DNA from: Porticoccus hydrocarbonoclasticus MCTG13d
GTDB taxonomy: Bacteria > Pseudomonadota > Gammaproteobacteria > Pseudomonadales > Porticoccaceae
Direction of reading: 5' to 3'
Assembly (NCBI RefSeq): GCF_000744735.1
Contig: NZ_JQMM01000001.1
Coordinates: 1,736,001-1,800,000, forward strand
DNA length: 64,000 nucleotides
The translations under genes were made by a program, and so were the position numbers. The notes beneath the pieces were generated by a model that saw only the letters and a list, made by a program, of their open reading frames with translations, was not told the origin of the DNA and did no database searches. This document shows positions 18,747 through 28,233 of the stretch, piece by piece (position 1 is the first letter of the stretch; each line of letters starts with the position of its first letter).

Positions 18747-20288
18747 ATGTGTGGCGTTGTCGGAATTGTCGGTAAAAGCGATGTCAAATTGCAGCTCTAT
18801 GATGCATTGACGATGCTTCAACATCGGGGTCAGGATGCTGCAGGCATCATGACCTGTGTAGGTGGCCGCCTTAACCAGAGGAAAGGGGTCGGTCTGGTTC
18901 GGGATGTGTTTCATACCCGCCACATGGCCGAGCTGGAAGGCAACATGGGTATCGGTCACGTGCGTTATCCGACTGCCGGCAGTTCTGGTGCTGCCCTGGC
19001 CCAGCCGTTTTATGTGAACTCTCCCTACGGGATCTGCATGGCACATAATGGCAATCTGACCAATACCGATGAGCTGATGGAGCATCTTTTCAAATCGGAC
19101 CTCCGGCATATCAACACAGATTCAGATTCCGAAGCATTGCTCAACGTTTTTGCCCATGAACTGCACTTGCAGGGTAAGTTGCAACCATTGCCCGCCGATA
19201 TTTTTGAAGCAGTGAGACGTGTGCATCGCCGATGCCGAGGGGCTTACGCGGTAGTGGGTATGATTGCCAATTATGGCATGGTCGCTTTCCGGGACCCGCT
19301 TGGTATTCGTCCTCTGGTATTTGGCCAGCGCGAAACGGCGCAGGGCATGGAATATATTGTGGCATCGGAGAGTGTCGCACTGGATGTGCTCGGCTTTCAG
19401 CTGGTCCGGGATATTGAACCGGGCGAGGCACTTTATGTGGATGAGCAGGGGGAACTCCATTTGCAGCAGTGTGCCGATAACCCGCAGTTGATGCCCTGTA
19501 TATTCGAACACGTATATTTTGCCCGCCCCGACTCCATTATTGACAGTATTTCTGTTTACAAGTGTCGTCTGCGTATGGGTGAGCATCTGGCCGAGAAAAT
19601 TCTCCGGCAATATCCGGAGCACGATATTGACGTGGTGATTCCTGTGCCTGATACCAGTCGGGTGGCTGCCCAGGCGATTGCTGAACATTTGCAGGTTAAA
19701 TTCCGCGAAGGATTCATGAAGAACCGCTATATCGGGCGGACATTTATTATGCCGGGACAGAAGGAGCGCAAGAAGTCTGTGCGACAGAAACTGAATCCGG
19801 TAAGGCTGGAATTCAAAGGAAAAAATGTTTTGCTGGTGGATGATTCTATTGTTCGGGGCACTACGTCCAGGGAAATCATTCAGATGGCCCGTGAGGCGGG
19901 AGCCAGTAAAGTCTATGTGGCTTCGGCTGCGCCGCCGGTTCGCTATCCCAATGTTTATGGTATCGACATGCCATCTGCACGGGAGCTGATTGCCCATGAC
20001 AGAACCGAGCAGGAGGTCGCCACACTGATCGGTGCAGACTGGTTGATTTATCAGGAGCTGGAAGACCTTATCGCCAGTGCCAAAGAGGGTAATTCCGATA
20101 TTGTGTTCTTTGATTGTGCTGTCTTTGACGGTATTTATGTAACGGGCGATGTCAATCAGGCTTATCTGGACAGACTCGAATCAGTCCGCAACGATAAAGC
20201 CAAGAGTAATTCAAAAAAGGGGAAATCGGCATCCTCGGGAAATGGTGAGGTCATTGGCCTGCATAACTCGGAAATGGAACTCAGGTAA
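18747..20288 (+). CDS. purF: amidophosphoribosyltransferase
   Basis: First committed enzyme of purine synthesis: glutamine plus PRPP gives phosphoribosylamine. Cys2, exposed after removal of the initiator Met (MCGVVGIVG), is the N-terminal nucleophile of the glutaminase domain. The PRPP-binding loop is [17 protein letters not shown] in the C-terminal half. [11 protein letters not shown] and HNGNLTN are further family marks. Length 513 is close to E. coli PurF (505); the last 30 residues are a variable polar tail. Stop and the next start share TAATG, so metZ is translationally coupled. Confidence 0.95.
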   Translation: MCGVVGIVGKSDVKLQLYDALTMLQHRGQDAAGIMTCVGGRLNQRKGVGLVRDVFHTRHMAELEGNMGIGHVRYPTAGSSGAALAQPFYVNSPYGICMAHNGNLTNTDELMEHLFKSDLRHINTDSDSEALLNVFAHELHLQGKLQPLPADIFEAVRRVHRRCRGAYAVVGMIANYGMVAFRDPLGIRPLVFGQRETAQGMEYIVASESVALDVLGFQLVRDIEPGEALYVDEQGELHLQQCADNPQLMPCIFEHVYFARPDSIIDSISVYKCRLRMGEHLAEKILRQYPEHDIDVVIPVPDTSRVAAQAIAEHLQVKFREGFMKNRYIGRTFIMPGQKERKKSVRQKLNPVRLEFKGKNVLLVDDSIVRGTTSREIIQMAREAGASKVYVASAAPPVRYPNVYGIDMPSARELIAHDRTEQEVATLIGADWLIYQELEDLIASAKEGNSDIVFFDCAVFDGIYVTGDVNQAYLDRLESVRNDKAKSNSKKGKSASSGNGEVIGLHNSEMELR

Positions 20289-21490
20289 TGAAAGCAGCTG
20301 ACGACATTGATAATTCTCTTGCTGAAGCCGGACTGGACACACTGGCTATCCGTGCTGGCCAGCGTCGCTCTGCAGAAGGTGAGCACAGTGAAGCATTGTT
20401 TCTGACATCGAGTTACGTCTTTGCCAATGCCGCCGAGGCTGCGGCGCGATTCTCTGGCGATCAACCAGGTAATGTCTATTCCCGCTATACCAACCCGACA
20501 GTGCGGACTTTTGAAGAGCGCATTGCGGCTCTGGAAGGGGCTGAACAAGCCGTCGCGACCTCATCGGGAATGGCCGCTATCCTGAGCACCTGTATGGCCT
20601 TTTTAAAAAGCGGCGATCATCTGGTCTGTTCACGAGACGTGTTTGGAACGACCACGGTATTGCTCAATAAATACCTGAGCAAGATGGGTGTGGAAACCAC
20701 CTTTGTGCCGGTCACCGACCTCGCTTTGTGGAAACAGTCGATACGCCCTGAAACGAAACTGCTATTTCTGGAGACGCCTTCCAATCCACTCTGTGAAGTG
20801 GCGGATATTACTGCACTCGCTGAATTGGCCCGCGCTGAGGATGTACTTTTTGTTGTCGACAACTGTCTTTGCACCCCGGCCCTGCAAAAACCGCTCGCAT
20901 TGGGTGCTGATCTGGTGATTCACTCGGCAACCAAATACCTCGATGGCCAGGGACGCTGCCTCGGTGGGGTGGTTTGTGGCCGCAGCGAGCTGGTCGATGA
21001 AGTATTGTCTTTTATTCGCAGTGCCGGGCCCACCATGAGCCCCTTCAATGCCTGGGTATTTCTCAAGGGTCTTGAGACGCTGAGATTGAGAATGGATGCA
21101 CACTCCGTCAATGCACAGCTATTGGCAGAGTGGTTGCAGCGGCAACCGGCCGTTGAACAGGTGTTTTATGCCGGACTGCCCGATCATCCCGGTCACCAGC
21201 TAGCTGCACGGCAACAGCGCGGATTTGGTGGTGTGCTTTCATTTCGGGTACGAGGTGGCCGGGAGCAGGCCTGGAAGGTTATCGACAGTACCCGAATACT
21301 CTCGTTGACAGCCAACCTTGGTGATGCAAAAACGACCATTGTTCATCCCGCAACGACGACCCATGGCCGCTTGAACGATCAACAGAAAAAGGCCTCGGGT
21401 ATCACTGAAAATCTGATCCGTGTTGCCGTTGGCCTCGAAGACATTGAGGATATCAAGAACGATCTGTTGCATGGTTTGACTGCTATTTGA
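20288..21490 (+). CDS. metZ: O-succinylhomoserine sulfhydrylase
   Basis: A Cys/Met-metabolism PLP enzyme of 400 residues. The PLP lysine is K216 in SATKYLDGQGR; YSRYTNPTVRTFEERIAALEG and SSGMAAIL are typical of the transsulfuration family. In Pseudomonas and relatives the gene directly after purF is MetZ, which makes homocysteine from O-succinylhomoserine and sulfide. That position and the long active-site segments favour MetZ over MetB or a Met gamma-lyase, although sequence alone does not exclude them. Its start overlaps the purF stop. Confidence 0.88.
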   Translation: MKAADDIDNSLAEAGLDTLAIRAGQRRSAEGEHSEALFLTSSYVFANAAEAAARFSGDQPGNVYSRYTNPTVRTFEERIAALEGAEQAVATSSGMAAILSTCMAFLKSGDHLVCSRDVFGTTTVLLNKYLSKMGVETTFVPVTDLALWKQSIRPETKLLFLETPSNPLCEVADITALAELARAEDVLFVVDNCLCTPALQKPLALGADLVIHSATKYLDGQGRCLGGVVCGRSELVDEVLSFIRSAGPTMSPFNAWVFLKGLETLRLRMDAHSVNAQLLAEWLQRQPAVEQVFYAGLPDHPGHQLAARQQRGFGGVLSFRVRGGREQAWKVIDSTRILSLTANLGDAKTTIVHPATTTHGRLNDQQKKASGITENLIRVAVGLEDIEDIKNDLLHGLTAI

Positions 21491-21529
21491 TTCCATCCTC
21501 ATAGTCACACTGAAATGGAAGTGAACAAT

Positions 21530-22447
21530 ATGCGTCAGGTGATAGACAAATTGGTCACCTCTATCGGCAGGGTGTTGATAGGCAAGAATGAGCAGATCCG
21601 GCTGGCGATTACCTGTCTGTTTGCCGGTGGGCACCTGCTCATCGAAGATATGCCGGGTATGGGAAAAACCACGTTGGCACAGGGGCTCGCAGCTGTTCTG
21701 GGCCTCTCCTACAATCGAGTTCAATTTACCAGTGACCTGTTACCTGCCGATATATTGGGCATTTCTGTTTATGACCGAAATCGGGGACAGTTTGAATTTC
21801 ACCCCGGTCCGGTATTCAGCCAATTGCTGCTCGCCGATGAAATAAACCGCACGACACCAAAAACCCAGAGTGCATTACTGGAAGCAATGGCCGAGGGCCA
21901 GGTGACGGTGGAAGGTGCAACCCGCCCGCTACCGCATCCATTTTTTGTGATAGCCACCCAGAATCCGCTGACGCAATCGGGGACCTACCCATTGCCGGAG
22001 TCACAACTGGATCGCTTTCTGATGCGTATTGAGCTGGGTTATCCGGATCCGCGCTCCGAACGGGCATTGTTGTCAGGGGTCAATCCCCGCAGTCGATTGG
22101 CAGAGATCAAAACATTATTGCCAGCAAAGCAGCTGTTGCAGATTCAGCAACACGTAGCTGATGTGAAAGTGGCTGAAAATCTGGTGGACTACCTGCAACG
22201 GCTGGTGCAATTTACCCGCGATGATCCCGTTTTTTACTACGGGTTATCTCCACGCGGTGCATTGGCCGCACTGCAATGTGCCCGTGCCTGGGCTCTGATC
22301 CATGGCCGGCAATATGTGATCCCTGAAGATATTCAGGCAGTTTTTCCCTCCGTTGCAGGTCATCGGTTACGTGGTGCTGGAGAATGCGCCAATCACGATG
22401 GCGATGTGCTTGCCAACTTGGTGCTGAACGCAGTGGATATTTTTTAG
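21530..22447 (+). CDS. MoxR-family AAA+ ATPase
   Basis: A chaperone-like ATPase of about 305 residues. Walker A is DMPGMGKTTLA, Walker B is LLADEINR, sensor I is FVIATQNP and the arginine region is LPESQLDRFLMRI. ATG 21530 is preferred because GGAAGTG sits six bases upstream; an in-frame ATG at 21515 would add five residues. It is followed by a DUF58 protein and a membrane transglutaminase, the standard MoxR-DUF58-TgpA grouping thought to fold or activate a membrane partner. The target is unknown. Confidence 0.88.
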   Translation: MRQVIDKLVTSIGRVLIGKNEQIRLAITCLFAGGHLLIEDMPGMGKTTLAQGLAAVLGLSYNRVQFTSDLLPADILGISVYDRNRGQFEFHPGPVFSQLLLADEINRTTPKTQSALLEAMAEGQVTVEGATRPLPHPFFVIATQNPLTQSGTYPLPESQLDRFLMRIELGYPDPRSERALLSGVNPRSRLAEIKTLLPAKQLLQIQQHVADVKVAENLVDYLQRLVQFTRDDPVFYYGLSPRGALAALQCARAWALIHGRQYVIPEDIQAVFPSVAGHRLRGAGECANHDGDVLANLVLNAVDIF

Positions 22448-22523
22448 ACAAACAGCGGACGATGAAGTCGGAGCAGGACGTGGAAGTATTTTTGCCTCGT
22501 GCTGCAGGACAAAAAAGGCCGTC

Positions 22524-23513
22524 ATGATCAGTCGATTCAGGCAATTTTTTCAGCAACTCTACGCACGTTGGTTGGGACACCGATTGCCACCAGCCCGGCA
22601 GGTACAGCTGAATACCCGCAGTTTGTTTATTTTTCCCTCCAAAGCGGGATTTTCATTTCTGTTGCTGGTCGTACTTTGCTGGCTGGTAGCCACCAATTAT
22701 GAAAATAATCTGGTATTTGGTATTACCTGCCTGCTGACATCAATTTTTGTGGTGGCCATACTGCACAGTTTTGCGAATCTGTCTGGTCTCAATATCAGCT
22801 GTTCTCGAGTAAGCCCTGGCCATGCCGGACACCCACTAACGATTGAACTGGTACTTCATCAATCGGGTAAACGTCGGCGCGAAAATCTTATCCTGGCATT
22901 TGCCGGACACGAACCGGTTGCCATTGACATAGAGGCGACAGAAGAAGCTCGGGTAAAACTGGGCTTTGTCCCTTCCAGCAGGGGGCTGATTGATCCCGGT
23001 CGGTTGTTTGTGGAGAGTCTCTATCCGCTAGGACTGTTCAGGGTATGGACACAGATAGATCTGAATATCCGTTGCCTTGTCTATCCATCGCCACAGACAG
23101 CGCTGAATCGGCGAACCACTGCCAGCTCCATGGATGGAGACGAGGAATTAATAGTGCAGATTCTTGAGGGCGGTGAGGATTTTACCGGGCTGAGTGGCTA
23201 TCGTCCTGGTGACTCGCCGAAGCGCATTGCCTGGAAGCAGTTTGCCCGAGAGCAGGGGTTATATACGAAACATTATGGCTCGGTTCAGGACGAGCGGCTC
23301 TGGCTGGATTGGGATGCATTTCCCGGGCTTGATACCGAAGCCAGATTGTCGAGGCTCTGTGGTCTTCTGCTCAGTATTGTGCCATTGGATATCCCCTATG
23401 GACTGAAGCTGCCGGGCCTAACCATTGCGCCAAATACCACGGATCCACATCGACTTCAGGTGCTTCGAGAGTTGGCCCTGTTTGGCCTGCCAGACCGGGG
23501 AGGGGAGCGGTGA
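22524..23513 (+). CDS. DUF58 domain-containing membrane protein
   Basis: A 329-residue protein with two adjacent membrane helices near residues 35-80 and a C-terminal DUF58 region. The signature is GGEDFTGLSGYRPGDSPKRI followed by AWKQFAREQGL. This is the YeaD-type partner found with MoxR ATPases; it probably presents a von Willebrand-like fold on the membrane. The stop overlaps the next gene's start in GTGA. Molecular function is unknown. Confidence 0.85.
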   Translation: MISRFRQFFQQLYARWLGHRLPPARQVQLNTRSLFIFPSKAGFSFLLLVVLCWLVATNYENNLVFGITCLLTSIFVVAILHSFANLSGLNISCSRVSPGHAGHPLTIELVLHQSGKRRRENLILAFAGHEPVAIDIEATEEARVKLGFVPSSRGLIDPGRLFVESLYPLGLFRVWTQIDLNIRCLVYPSPQTALNRRTTASSMDGDEELIVQILEGGEDFTGLSGYRPGDSPKRIAWKQFAREQGLYTKHYGSVQDERLWLDWDAFPGLDTEARLSRLCGLLLSIVPLDIPYGLKLPGLTIAPNTTDPHRLQVLRELALFGLPDRGGER

Positions 23514-25528
23514 CATCGCCTGTCTGGAAAATTCACCGAAATGGCCTGTTCTGGCTGCTGGTAGCCTTTGCTGCTGTGATTGTTCTCCATGCAGATCATT
23601 TGCCCAGCTGGATACTGCTGGCAGCGTCGGTGGCTACAATATGGCGAATCCAGCTTTATCGAAGCGCCTGGCGCCCTCCCTCCCGGCTGATAAAAACGGG
23701 TCTGTTGGGGCTCTGTCTGGCGGGGCTGGTGGTCGAATACGGTAGTCCGATTGGACTTGAACCTATGGTGGCACTGCTGGTTTCGGCTTACCTATTAAAG
23801 CTGCTCGAAATGCACCACCGTCGCGATGCCTATCTGGTGGTTTTCCTGGCCTTTTTTATCACTGCACTGGATGCATTGTTTGATCAATCTATTGGTAACA
23901 CCCTCTATATCATCGGTTGTCTGTCACTGGTTCTGGCAGCATTGCTCGGCTTGCACGGCAGTGACGCTGGCAATAGGCATCTGCGTCCGTTAGGTCAGGC
24001 GATGGCCATCATGGTGCAGGCGCTGCCGCTCATGTTGCTGTTGTTTATCTTTATGCCGAGACTCGGCGCACTATGGTCGGTGCCAATGCAACAGCAAAGC
24101 GCCAAAACAGGTATCACTGATACGATGTCTCCCGGTGACTTCAGCCGGTTGGGCCGTTCCGGTGAGCTGGCTTTCCGGGTGAGCTTTGAAGAGGCGATCC
24201 CCGCCCAGCAAAATCTTTACTGGCGGGGTTTGGTGCTCGCCGAATTTGACGGACGCACCTGGTCCAGGTCTCCGCTTTCCCGTTTTCAGGACAGCGGCCT
24301 TGTCCAATGGTATGGCGAACCCCCTAAAAGCTGGGATCAGCTCATTGAACGGAAGGGTGAGCCCCTGGCATTCAGTGTGGTAATCGAACCCACTCAGCAG
24401 CGTTGGCTCTATGCCCTCGATACACCGAAACCTGACAGTGAGGGTGTTGGCCTGACCAGGGATTATCGCCTGATTTCTGCCTATCCCCTGAGGAGTAAAA
24501 AGCAGTATCGGGTCAACAGTTGGCCTGAGCACCGTCTCGAACCTCAAGGGCTGCCCCCTCAACACCGGACAGTCTATCTACAGCTTCCTGAAGAATTTAA
24601 CCCCCGAACCCGGGAGCTGGCCAGTCGCTGGCGCAAGATGGTCAGCGATGATCTTGAACTGGTATCGAGGGTGTTGACGCTATACAACAGTGAGTTCGTC
24701 TACACGTTGCAACCGCCACTACTGGGCAAACATTCTGTGGACGAGTTTCTGTTCGATAGCCAGCGGGGCTTCTGTGAGCATTTTGCCGGCAGCTTCGTGT
24801 TTTTTATGCGTGCTGCCGGTATTCCGGCAAGGGTTGTTGCCGGCTACCAGGGCGGCGAGCGGCACCCCGACGACTACCTAGTCGTGCGTCAATATGATGC
24901 CCATGCCTGGGCGGAAATCTGGCTGGAGGATAGGGGCTGGGTGAGAGTTGACCCGACAGCCGCCGTAGCACCTCAGCGTATCGAGCAGGATTTGCAGTCG
25001 GTGTTGGGCGACGAAACAGATTTTTTAGCGGATTCACCGGTTTCACTGGTGCGCTTTCGCCATATTGGCTGGCTGAATCAACTGCGTTTGCAGATTGAGT
25101 CACTCAATTACAACTGGGCCCTTTGGGTACTGGGTTACGATCAGATACAGACTGCTTTTCTGCGCAACCTGCTGGGAGACAACTCGCCCTGGCGAATCGC
25201 GCTGGCCCTGACTGGGGTGGGCGGCGGTTTGCTGCTTTTGCTGGGGTTATGGATGCTGCTGCCACGTCGCCGTGAACGGCCCCGGGACCTGTTGGACCGG
25301 GAGTTTCTCCGGCTATGCCAAAAACTCGAAAAAGCCGGTTTTCCCAGGCAGGTGGGTGAAGGGCCGAGGGATTATGCGCAGCGCGTTGCTGAATCCAGAC
25401 CCGAATTGGGCAGGGAACTGGTTGAAGTGACCCGAATGTATGAAACCATGCGCTATGCGGGTGAAACACCTGACGCACGTACCCTCGCCAGGATAATTCT
25501 TAGTCTGCGCATTAATCGTTCAGGATAG
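23510..25528 (+). CDS. tgpA: membrane transglutaminase-like protein (TgpA type, DUF3488)
   Basis: A 672-residue inner-membrane protein starting at GTG 23510. It has about six N-terminal membrane helices (DUF3488), then a large periplasmic region holding a transglutaminase-like core with the Cys-His-Asp triad visible as RGFCEHFAGSF, YDAHAWAEIW and WVRVDPTAA. A late membrane helix near residues 558-580 and a cytoplasmic DUF4129-like tail follow. Pseudomonas TgpA has this layout and is important for viability. The three-gene unit with MoxR and DUF58 is tightly packed. The substrate of the periplasmic domain is not known. Confidence 0.87.
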   Translation: MTSPVWKIHRNGLFWLLVAFAAVIVLHADHLPSWILLAASVATIWRIQLYRSAWRPPSRLIKTGLLGLCLAGLVVEYGSPIGLEPMVALLVSAYLLKLLEMHHRRDAYLVVFLAFFITALDALFDQSIGNTLYIIGCLSLVLAALLGLHGSDAGNRHLRPLGQAMAIMVQALPLMLLLFIFMPRLGALWSVPMQQQSAKTGITDTMSPGDFSRLGRSGELAFRVSFEEAIPAQQNLYWRGLVLAEFDGRTWSRSPLSRFQDSGLVQWYGEPPKSWDQLIERKGEPLAFSVVIEPTQQRWLYALDTPKPDSEGVGLTRDYRLISAYPLRSKKQYRVNSWPEHRLEPQGLPPQHRTVYLQLPEEFNPRTRELASRWRKMVSDDLELVSRVLTLYNSEFVYTLQPPLLGKHSVDEFLFDSQRGFCEHFAGSFVFFMRAAGIPARVVAGYQGGERHPDDYLVVRQYDAHAWAEIWLEDRGWVRVDPTAAVAPQRIEQDLQSVLGDETDFLADSPVSLVRFRHIGWLNQLRLQIESLNYNWALWVLGYDQIQTAFLRNLLGDNSPWRIALALTGVGGGLLLLLGLWMLLPRRRERPRDLLDREFLRLCQKLEKAGFPRQVGEGPRDYAQRVAESRPELGRELVEVTRMYETMRYAGETPDARTLARIILSLRINRSG

Positions 25529-25533
25529 CGCTG

Positions 25534-26208
25534 TTATTTGGTCAGCATATTGCGGGCCCCCTTAACGAAGGAGGTCGCCTTGTCTTCCTGTTCGTATTCA
25601 GCGGCGGGCTGGTTGATCCCCCGATGGAAAGCGGGCCGTTCGTTCAGCCGTTCAACCCATCGTTGCAAGTGAGGGAAGGGTTTGATGTCAATCCCGGACC
25701 AGTCGTAAATTCGTACCCAGGCCCAATTGGCGATATCGGCAATACTCAGCTCATTGGTGAGAAACTGTCTGCCTTTCAGATGGCTGTCCAAAACGCCAAA
25801 GAGACGTTTCACCTCGTTTTGATAGCGATCGATTGCCGGTTGATAGGTTTCATTCCAGTAACGGTACCAGACGTTGGCTTGACCCATCATCGGGCCGATA
25901 CCACCCATCTGGAACATCAGCCACTGCAAAGTACGAGACCGCTCCTTTGGATCACTCGATAGCAATTGTCCGGTTTTCTCCGCCAGATAGATCAATATGG
26001 CGCCCGACTCAAAAACCGTAAAATTGTCATTGGCGCGATCTACAATAGTGGGGATTCTGCCATTGGGATTGAGTGCAAGGTACCAAGGCTGCTTTTGTTC
26101 ATTATCGCTCAGGCTGAGCACGTGCATGTCATAGGGGAGATCCAGTTCTTCAAGTGCGATGCTGACTTTGTGGCCATTGGGTGTGGCAGCAGTGTAGAGT
26201 TCAATCAT
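25534..26208 (-). CDS. glutathione S-transferase family protein (YfcG/Ure2-like)
   Basis: A 224-residue cytoplasmic protein with a thioredoxin-fold N-terminal domain and an all-helical C-terminal domain. The N-terminus [21 protein letters not shown] and the [11 protein letters not shown] turn with the cis-proline resemble the YfcG/YghU class of glutathione-dependent disulfide reductases. [12 protein letters not shown] is the glutathione gamma-glutamyl contact. It converges on the tgpA unit with only 5 bp between stops and diverges from msrA, another redox-repair gene. Confidence 0.85.
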   Translation of the reverse strand: MIELYTAATPNGHKVSIALEELDLPYDMHVLSLSDNEQKQPWYLALNPNGRIPTIVDRANDNFTVFESGAILIYLAEKTGQLLSSDPKERSRTLQWLMFQMGGIGPMMGQANVWYRYWNETYQPAIDRYQNEVKRLFGVLDSHLKGRQFLTNELSIADIANWAWVRIYDWSGIDIKPFPHLQRWVERLNERPAFHRGINQPAAEYEQEDKATSFVKGARNMLTK

Positions 26209-26288
26209 GGGTAATGTGCTCCTGATCCAAGTCAGCAGAGATTAGGACAGTAGATCCATGGTGGCAAGCGGAACACAGGAGCCGAGAT

Positions 26289-26936
26289 ATGTTTGATTAT
26301 TCCCATAAAGCACAGATGGTCAGTCCCGAGCAGGCACTGCCTGGCCGCGCTGAGCCGCTGGTGGTTAACAACCGGCATCTGGCTACAGGCCACCCGCTCA
26401 AGGCTCCTTTTCCCGGTGGTATGCAAAAGATCATTTTCGGTATGGGCTGTTTCTGGGGGGCTGAGCGTCTCTTCTGGATGCAACCCGGTGTGTACAGCAC
26501 GGCAGTGGGCTATGCCGGTGGTTACACCGAAAATCCTACCTATGAAGAAGTCTGCTCGGGATTAACAGGCCATACCGAAGTGGTTCTGGTGGTTTTTGAT
26601 CCGGACGTGATCAGCCTGACAACACTGCTTGAGCTGTTCTGGGTATCCCATGATCCCACACAGGGGATGCGTCAGGGCAATGACAGGGGAACCCAGTACC
26701 GTTCAGCCATCTATTGCTTCGATGAAACACAATACCAGTTGGTAGATAAATCACGTGAAGCGTTTCAACGTGAATTGCAACAGCGTGATTTCCTTCCGAT
26801 CACCACAGAAATCAGTTTGTCCTGCCCGTTCTATTATGCCGAAGACTATCATCAGCAATACCTGATCAAAAATCCCGGCGGTTATTGCAGTCTCAAGGGA
26901 ACGGGCGTTTCATTCCGGCTCGATCGGCCGGAATGA
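26289..26936 (+). CDS. msrA: peptide methionine-S-sulfoxide reductase MsrA
   Basis: Repairs the S-epimer of methionine sulfoxide in proteins. The catalytic cysteine is C54 in [12 protein letters not shown], and [22 protein letters not shown] is the standard active-site surround. The long N-terminus (about 45 residues before the core) matches the E. coli-type enzyme. Near the C-terminus one resolving cysteine is kept (GGYC) but the second expected one is serine (GTGVSF), so recycling should use a single resolving cysteine. It is divergent from a GST-like disulfide reductase. Cytoplasmic, no signal peptide. Confidence 0.92.
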   Translation: MFDYSHKAQMVSPEQALPGRAEPLVVNNRHLATGHPLKAPFPGGMQKIIFGMGCFWGAERLFWMQPGVYSTAVGYAGGYTENPTYEEVCSGLTGHTEVVLVVFDPDVISLTTLLELFWVSHDPTQGMRQGNDRGTQYRSAIYCFDETQYQLVDKSREAFQRELQQRDFLPITTEISLSCPFYYAEDYHQQYLIKNPGGYCSLKGTGVSFRLDRPE

Positions 26937-26948
26937 TCGGAGAGAAAC

Positions 26949-27404
26949 TCAGTTGCTGAACGACTTGATATCGCCCGGCTTGCGCAGCATCTTGTCAACT
27001 TCTGCCGCGTGCATTTCTTCTTCTGCTATTTTTTGCCGGGCATACTCTTCTAGCATGACGGAATTGTCTTTGACGAGCGCCAGTAGTTCGTAATAGAGGG
27101 CTTTCGCCAGGGCTTCCTGCTCCATTGATTCCCGAAGAATGTCGCCGATGTCATGTCGATGGGTTTCAAGCAGTGGCCCGATGGCCAGTGACGGATGGCC
27201 ACCCAGCGCAGTGATCATTTCTCCCGCTGCCTGAGCGTGGACAAGACTGTTATCGGCTTCCTCCCTCAGCCAGCTCACGATGGGAATGCGGTTGTAGCCA
27301 TAAACCATCAGTGCATAGTGGTTGTAACGAACCACACCGGCGAGCTCAAATTCCATAATTTTATTGAGTAGCTCAATAATCTGATCCTGATTTTTCATTT
27401 GCAA
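26949..27404 (-). CDS. ferritin-like (bacterioferritin-family) protein
   Basis: A 151-residue four-helix protein of the bacterioferritin type. Helix 1 carries E18/E20 (MEFELAGVVRY). Helix 3 has an EQEA cluster near 95. Helix 4 has a clear E129-x2-H132 (EEEMH). In helix 2, the usual E-x2-H pair is not intact (DNSLVH, with H56 but no glutamate three before it; E48/E49 are earlier). The di-iron site may therefore be altered. No methionine at the usual haem-ligand position is evident (residue 52 region). It could be a bacterioferritin, a Dps-like or a regulatory ferritin. Confidence 0.72.
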   Translation of the reverse strand: MQMKNQDQIIELLNKIMEFELAGVVRYNHYALMVYGYNRIPIVSWLREEADNSLVHAQAAGEMITALGGHPSLAIGPLLETHRHDIGDILRESMEQEALAKALYYELLALVKDNSVMLEEYARQKIAEEEMHAAEVDKMLRKPGDIKSFSN

Positions 27405-27457
27405 TCCTCGTTTTCATGAACTTCGGTAGTCACAATTTTCATAAAGCATAGGTGATG

Positions 27458-27476
27458 GGCTGCTGTGCAGCCAGTT
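27458..27476. terminator. weak hairpin between the TauE/SafE and ferritin-like genes
   Basis: GGCTGC (27458-27463) and GCAGCC (27467-27472) pair around a TGT loop; TTTT follows on the + strand, none on the - strand. Both flanking genes run on the - strand, so it is at best a weak end signal for the TauE/SafE gene or an mRNA-stabilising hairpin. Confidence 0.25.
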
Positions 27477-27504
27477 TTCCCTTGCCCGCCAGAGGCTTTC
27501 ACAG

Positions 27505-28233
27505 CTAGAAAAAGGCATCCAGTAGCATCGCCACACCACAGATCGGCATGAGAGTGAGCGTATAGACCCGAAAACGATGCTCATCTACCTTTTTCAGGTG
27601 GTGTCGGGCATACCATACACCCAGGGCACCACCCAACCCAATTATCAGGCCATAACCGGCAATTTCCGGGGTCATGGCGCCGAAGCCGGTATAGGCCAGC
27701 AGTTTGGTCAGTTGCAGAACCAGCGAGTTGATTGCTTTTGTGGCAATAAGCTGCTCTTTCTGCAGGCCATAGTTCAGTAGAAAGGGATTTTGAACCGGCC
27801 CGGTTCCACCCACCAGTGCGGACAAGAAGGCAACGCCGAGTCCCAGCGGAAAGAACCACTGGCGCCGCATCTCAAAAGAGCGGCTGGATTTGCCAAAACG
27901 GTACTGAAATACCGTTGAGATCAGAAACAGCGCCAACGCCAGCTGTATCCAGAAAACCGGAATCTGGCTAAAGGTCCAGGCGCCGAGTATCGCTCCACAC
28001 AGGCTGCCTGGAATCATCCAGCGGCATACCTGCCAATCGACACTATGCCTGAACAGCCAGGCGCGGGAAGGGTTTGCCAGAAAGGCGCCCAGGCTGATTG
28101 CCGGTGCCACGGTTTGCGGGCCAAGCAGCAGTGCAACCAGGGGAATCATCAACATGGCTGCGCCGCCAGCGGCGATGGTGCTGATAAACCATGCTGCAAG
28201 TCCTGCAATAAACAGAATCGACGCAATGATCAT
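27505..28233 (-). CDS. sulfite exporter TauE/SafE family permease
   Basis: A 242-residue inner-membrane protein with about seven to eight hydrophobic helices and the TauE/SafE hallmark near the N-terminus, FIAGLAAWFISTIAAGGAAMLMIPL. The second half repeats this pattern (FLSALVGGTGPVQNPFLL). Family members move sulfite, sulfonates or other sulfur anions. Its ATG overlaps the stop of the upstream sulfurtransferase gene (ATGA), which strongly suggests a joint role in handling a sulfur compound. Confidence 0.85.
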   Translation of the reverse strand: MIIASILFIAGLAAWFISTIAAGGAAMLMIPLVALLLGPQTVAPAISLGAFLANPSRAWLFRHSVDWQVCRWMIPGSLCGAILGAWTFSQIPVFWIQLALALFLISTVFQYRFGKSSRSFEMRRQWFFPLGLGVAFLSALVGGTGPVQNPFLLNYGLQKEQLIATKAINSLVLQLTKLLAYTGFGAMTPEIAGYGLIIGLGGALGVWYARHHLKKVDEHRFRVYTLTLMPICGVAMLLDAFF

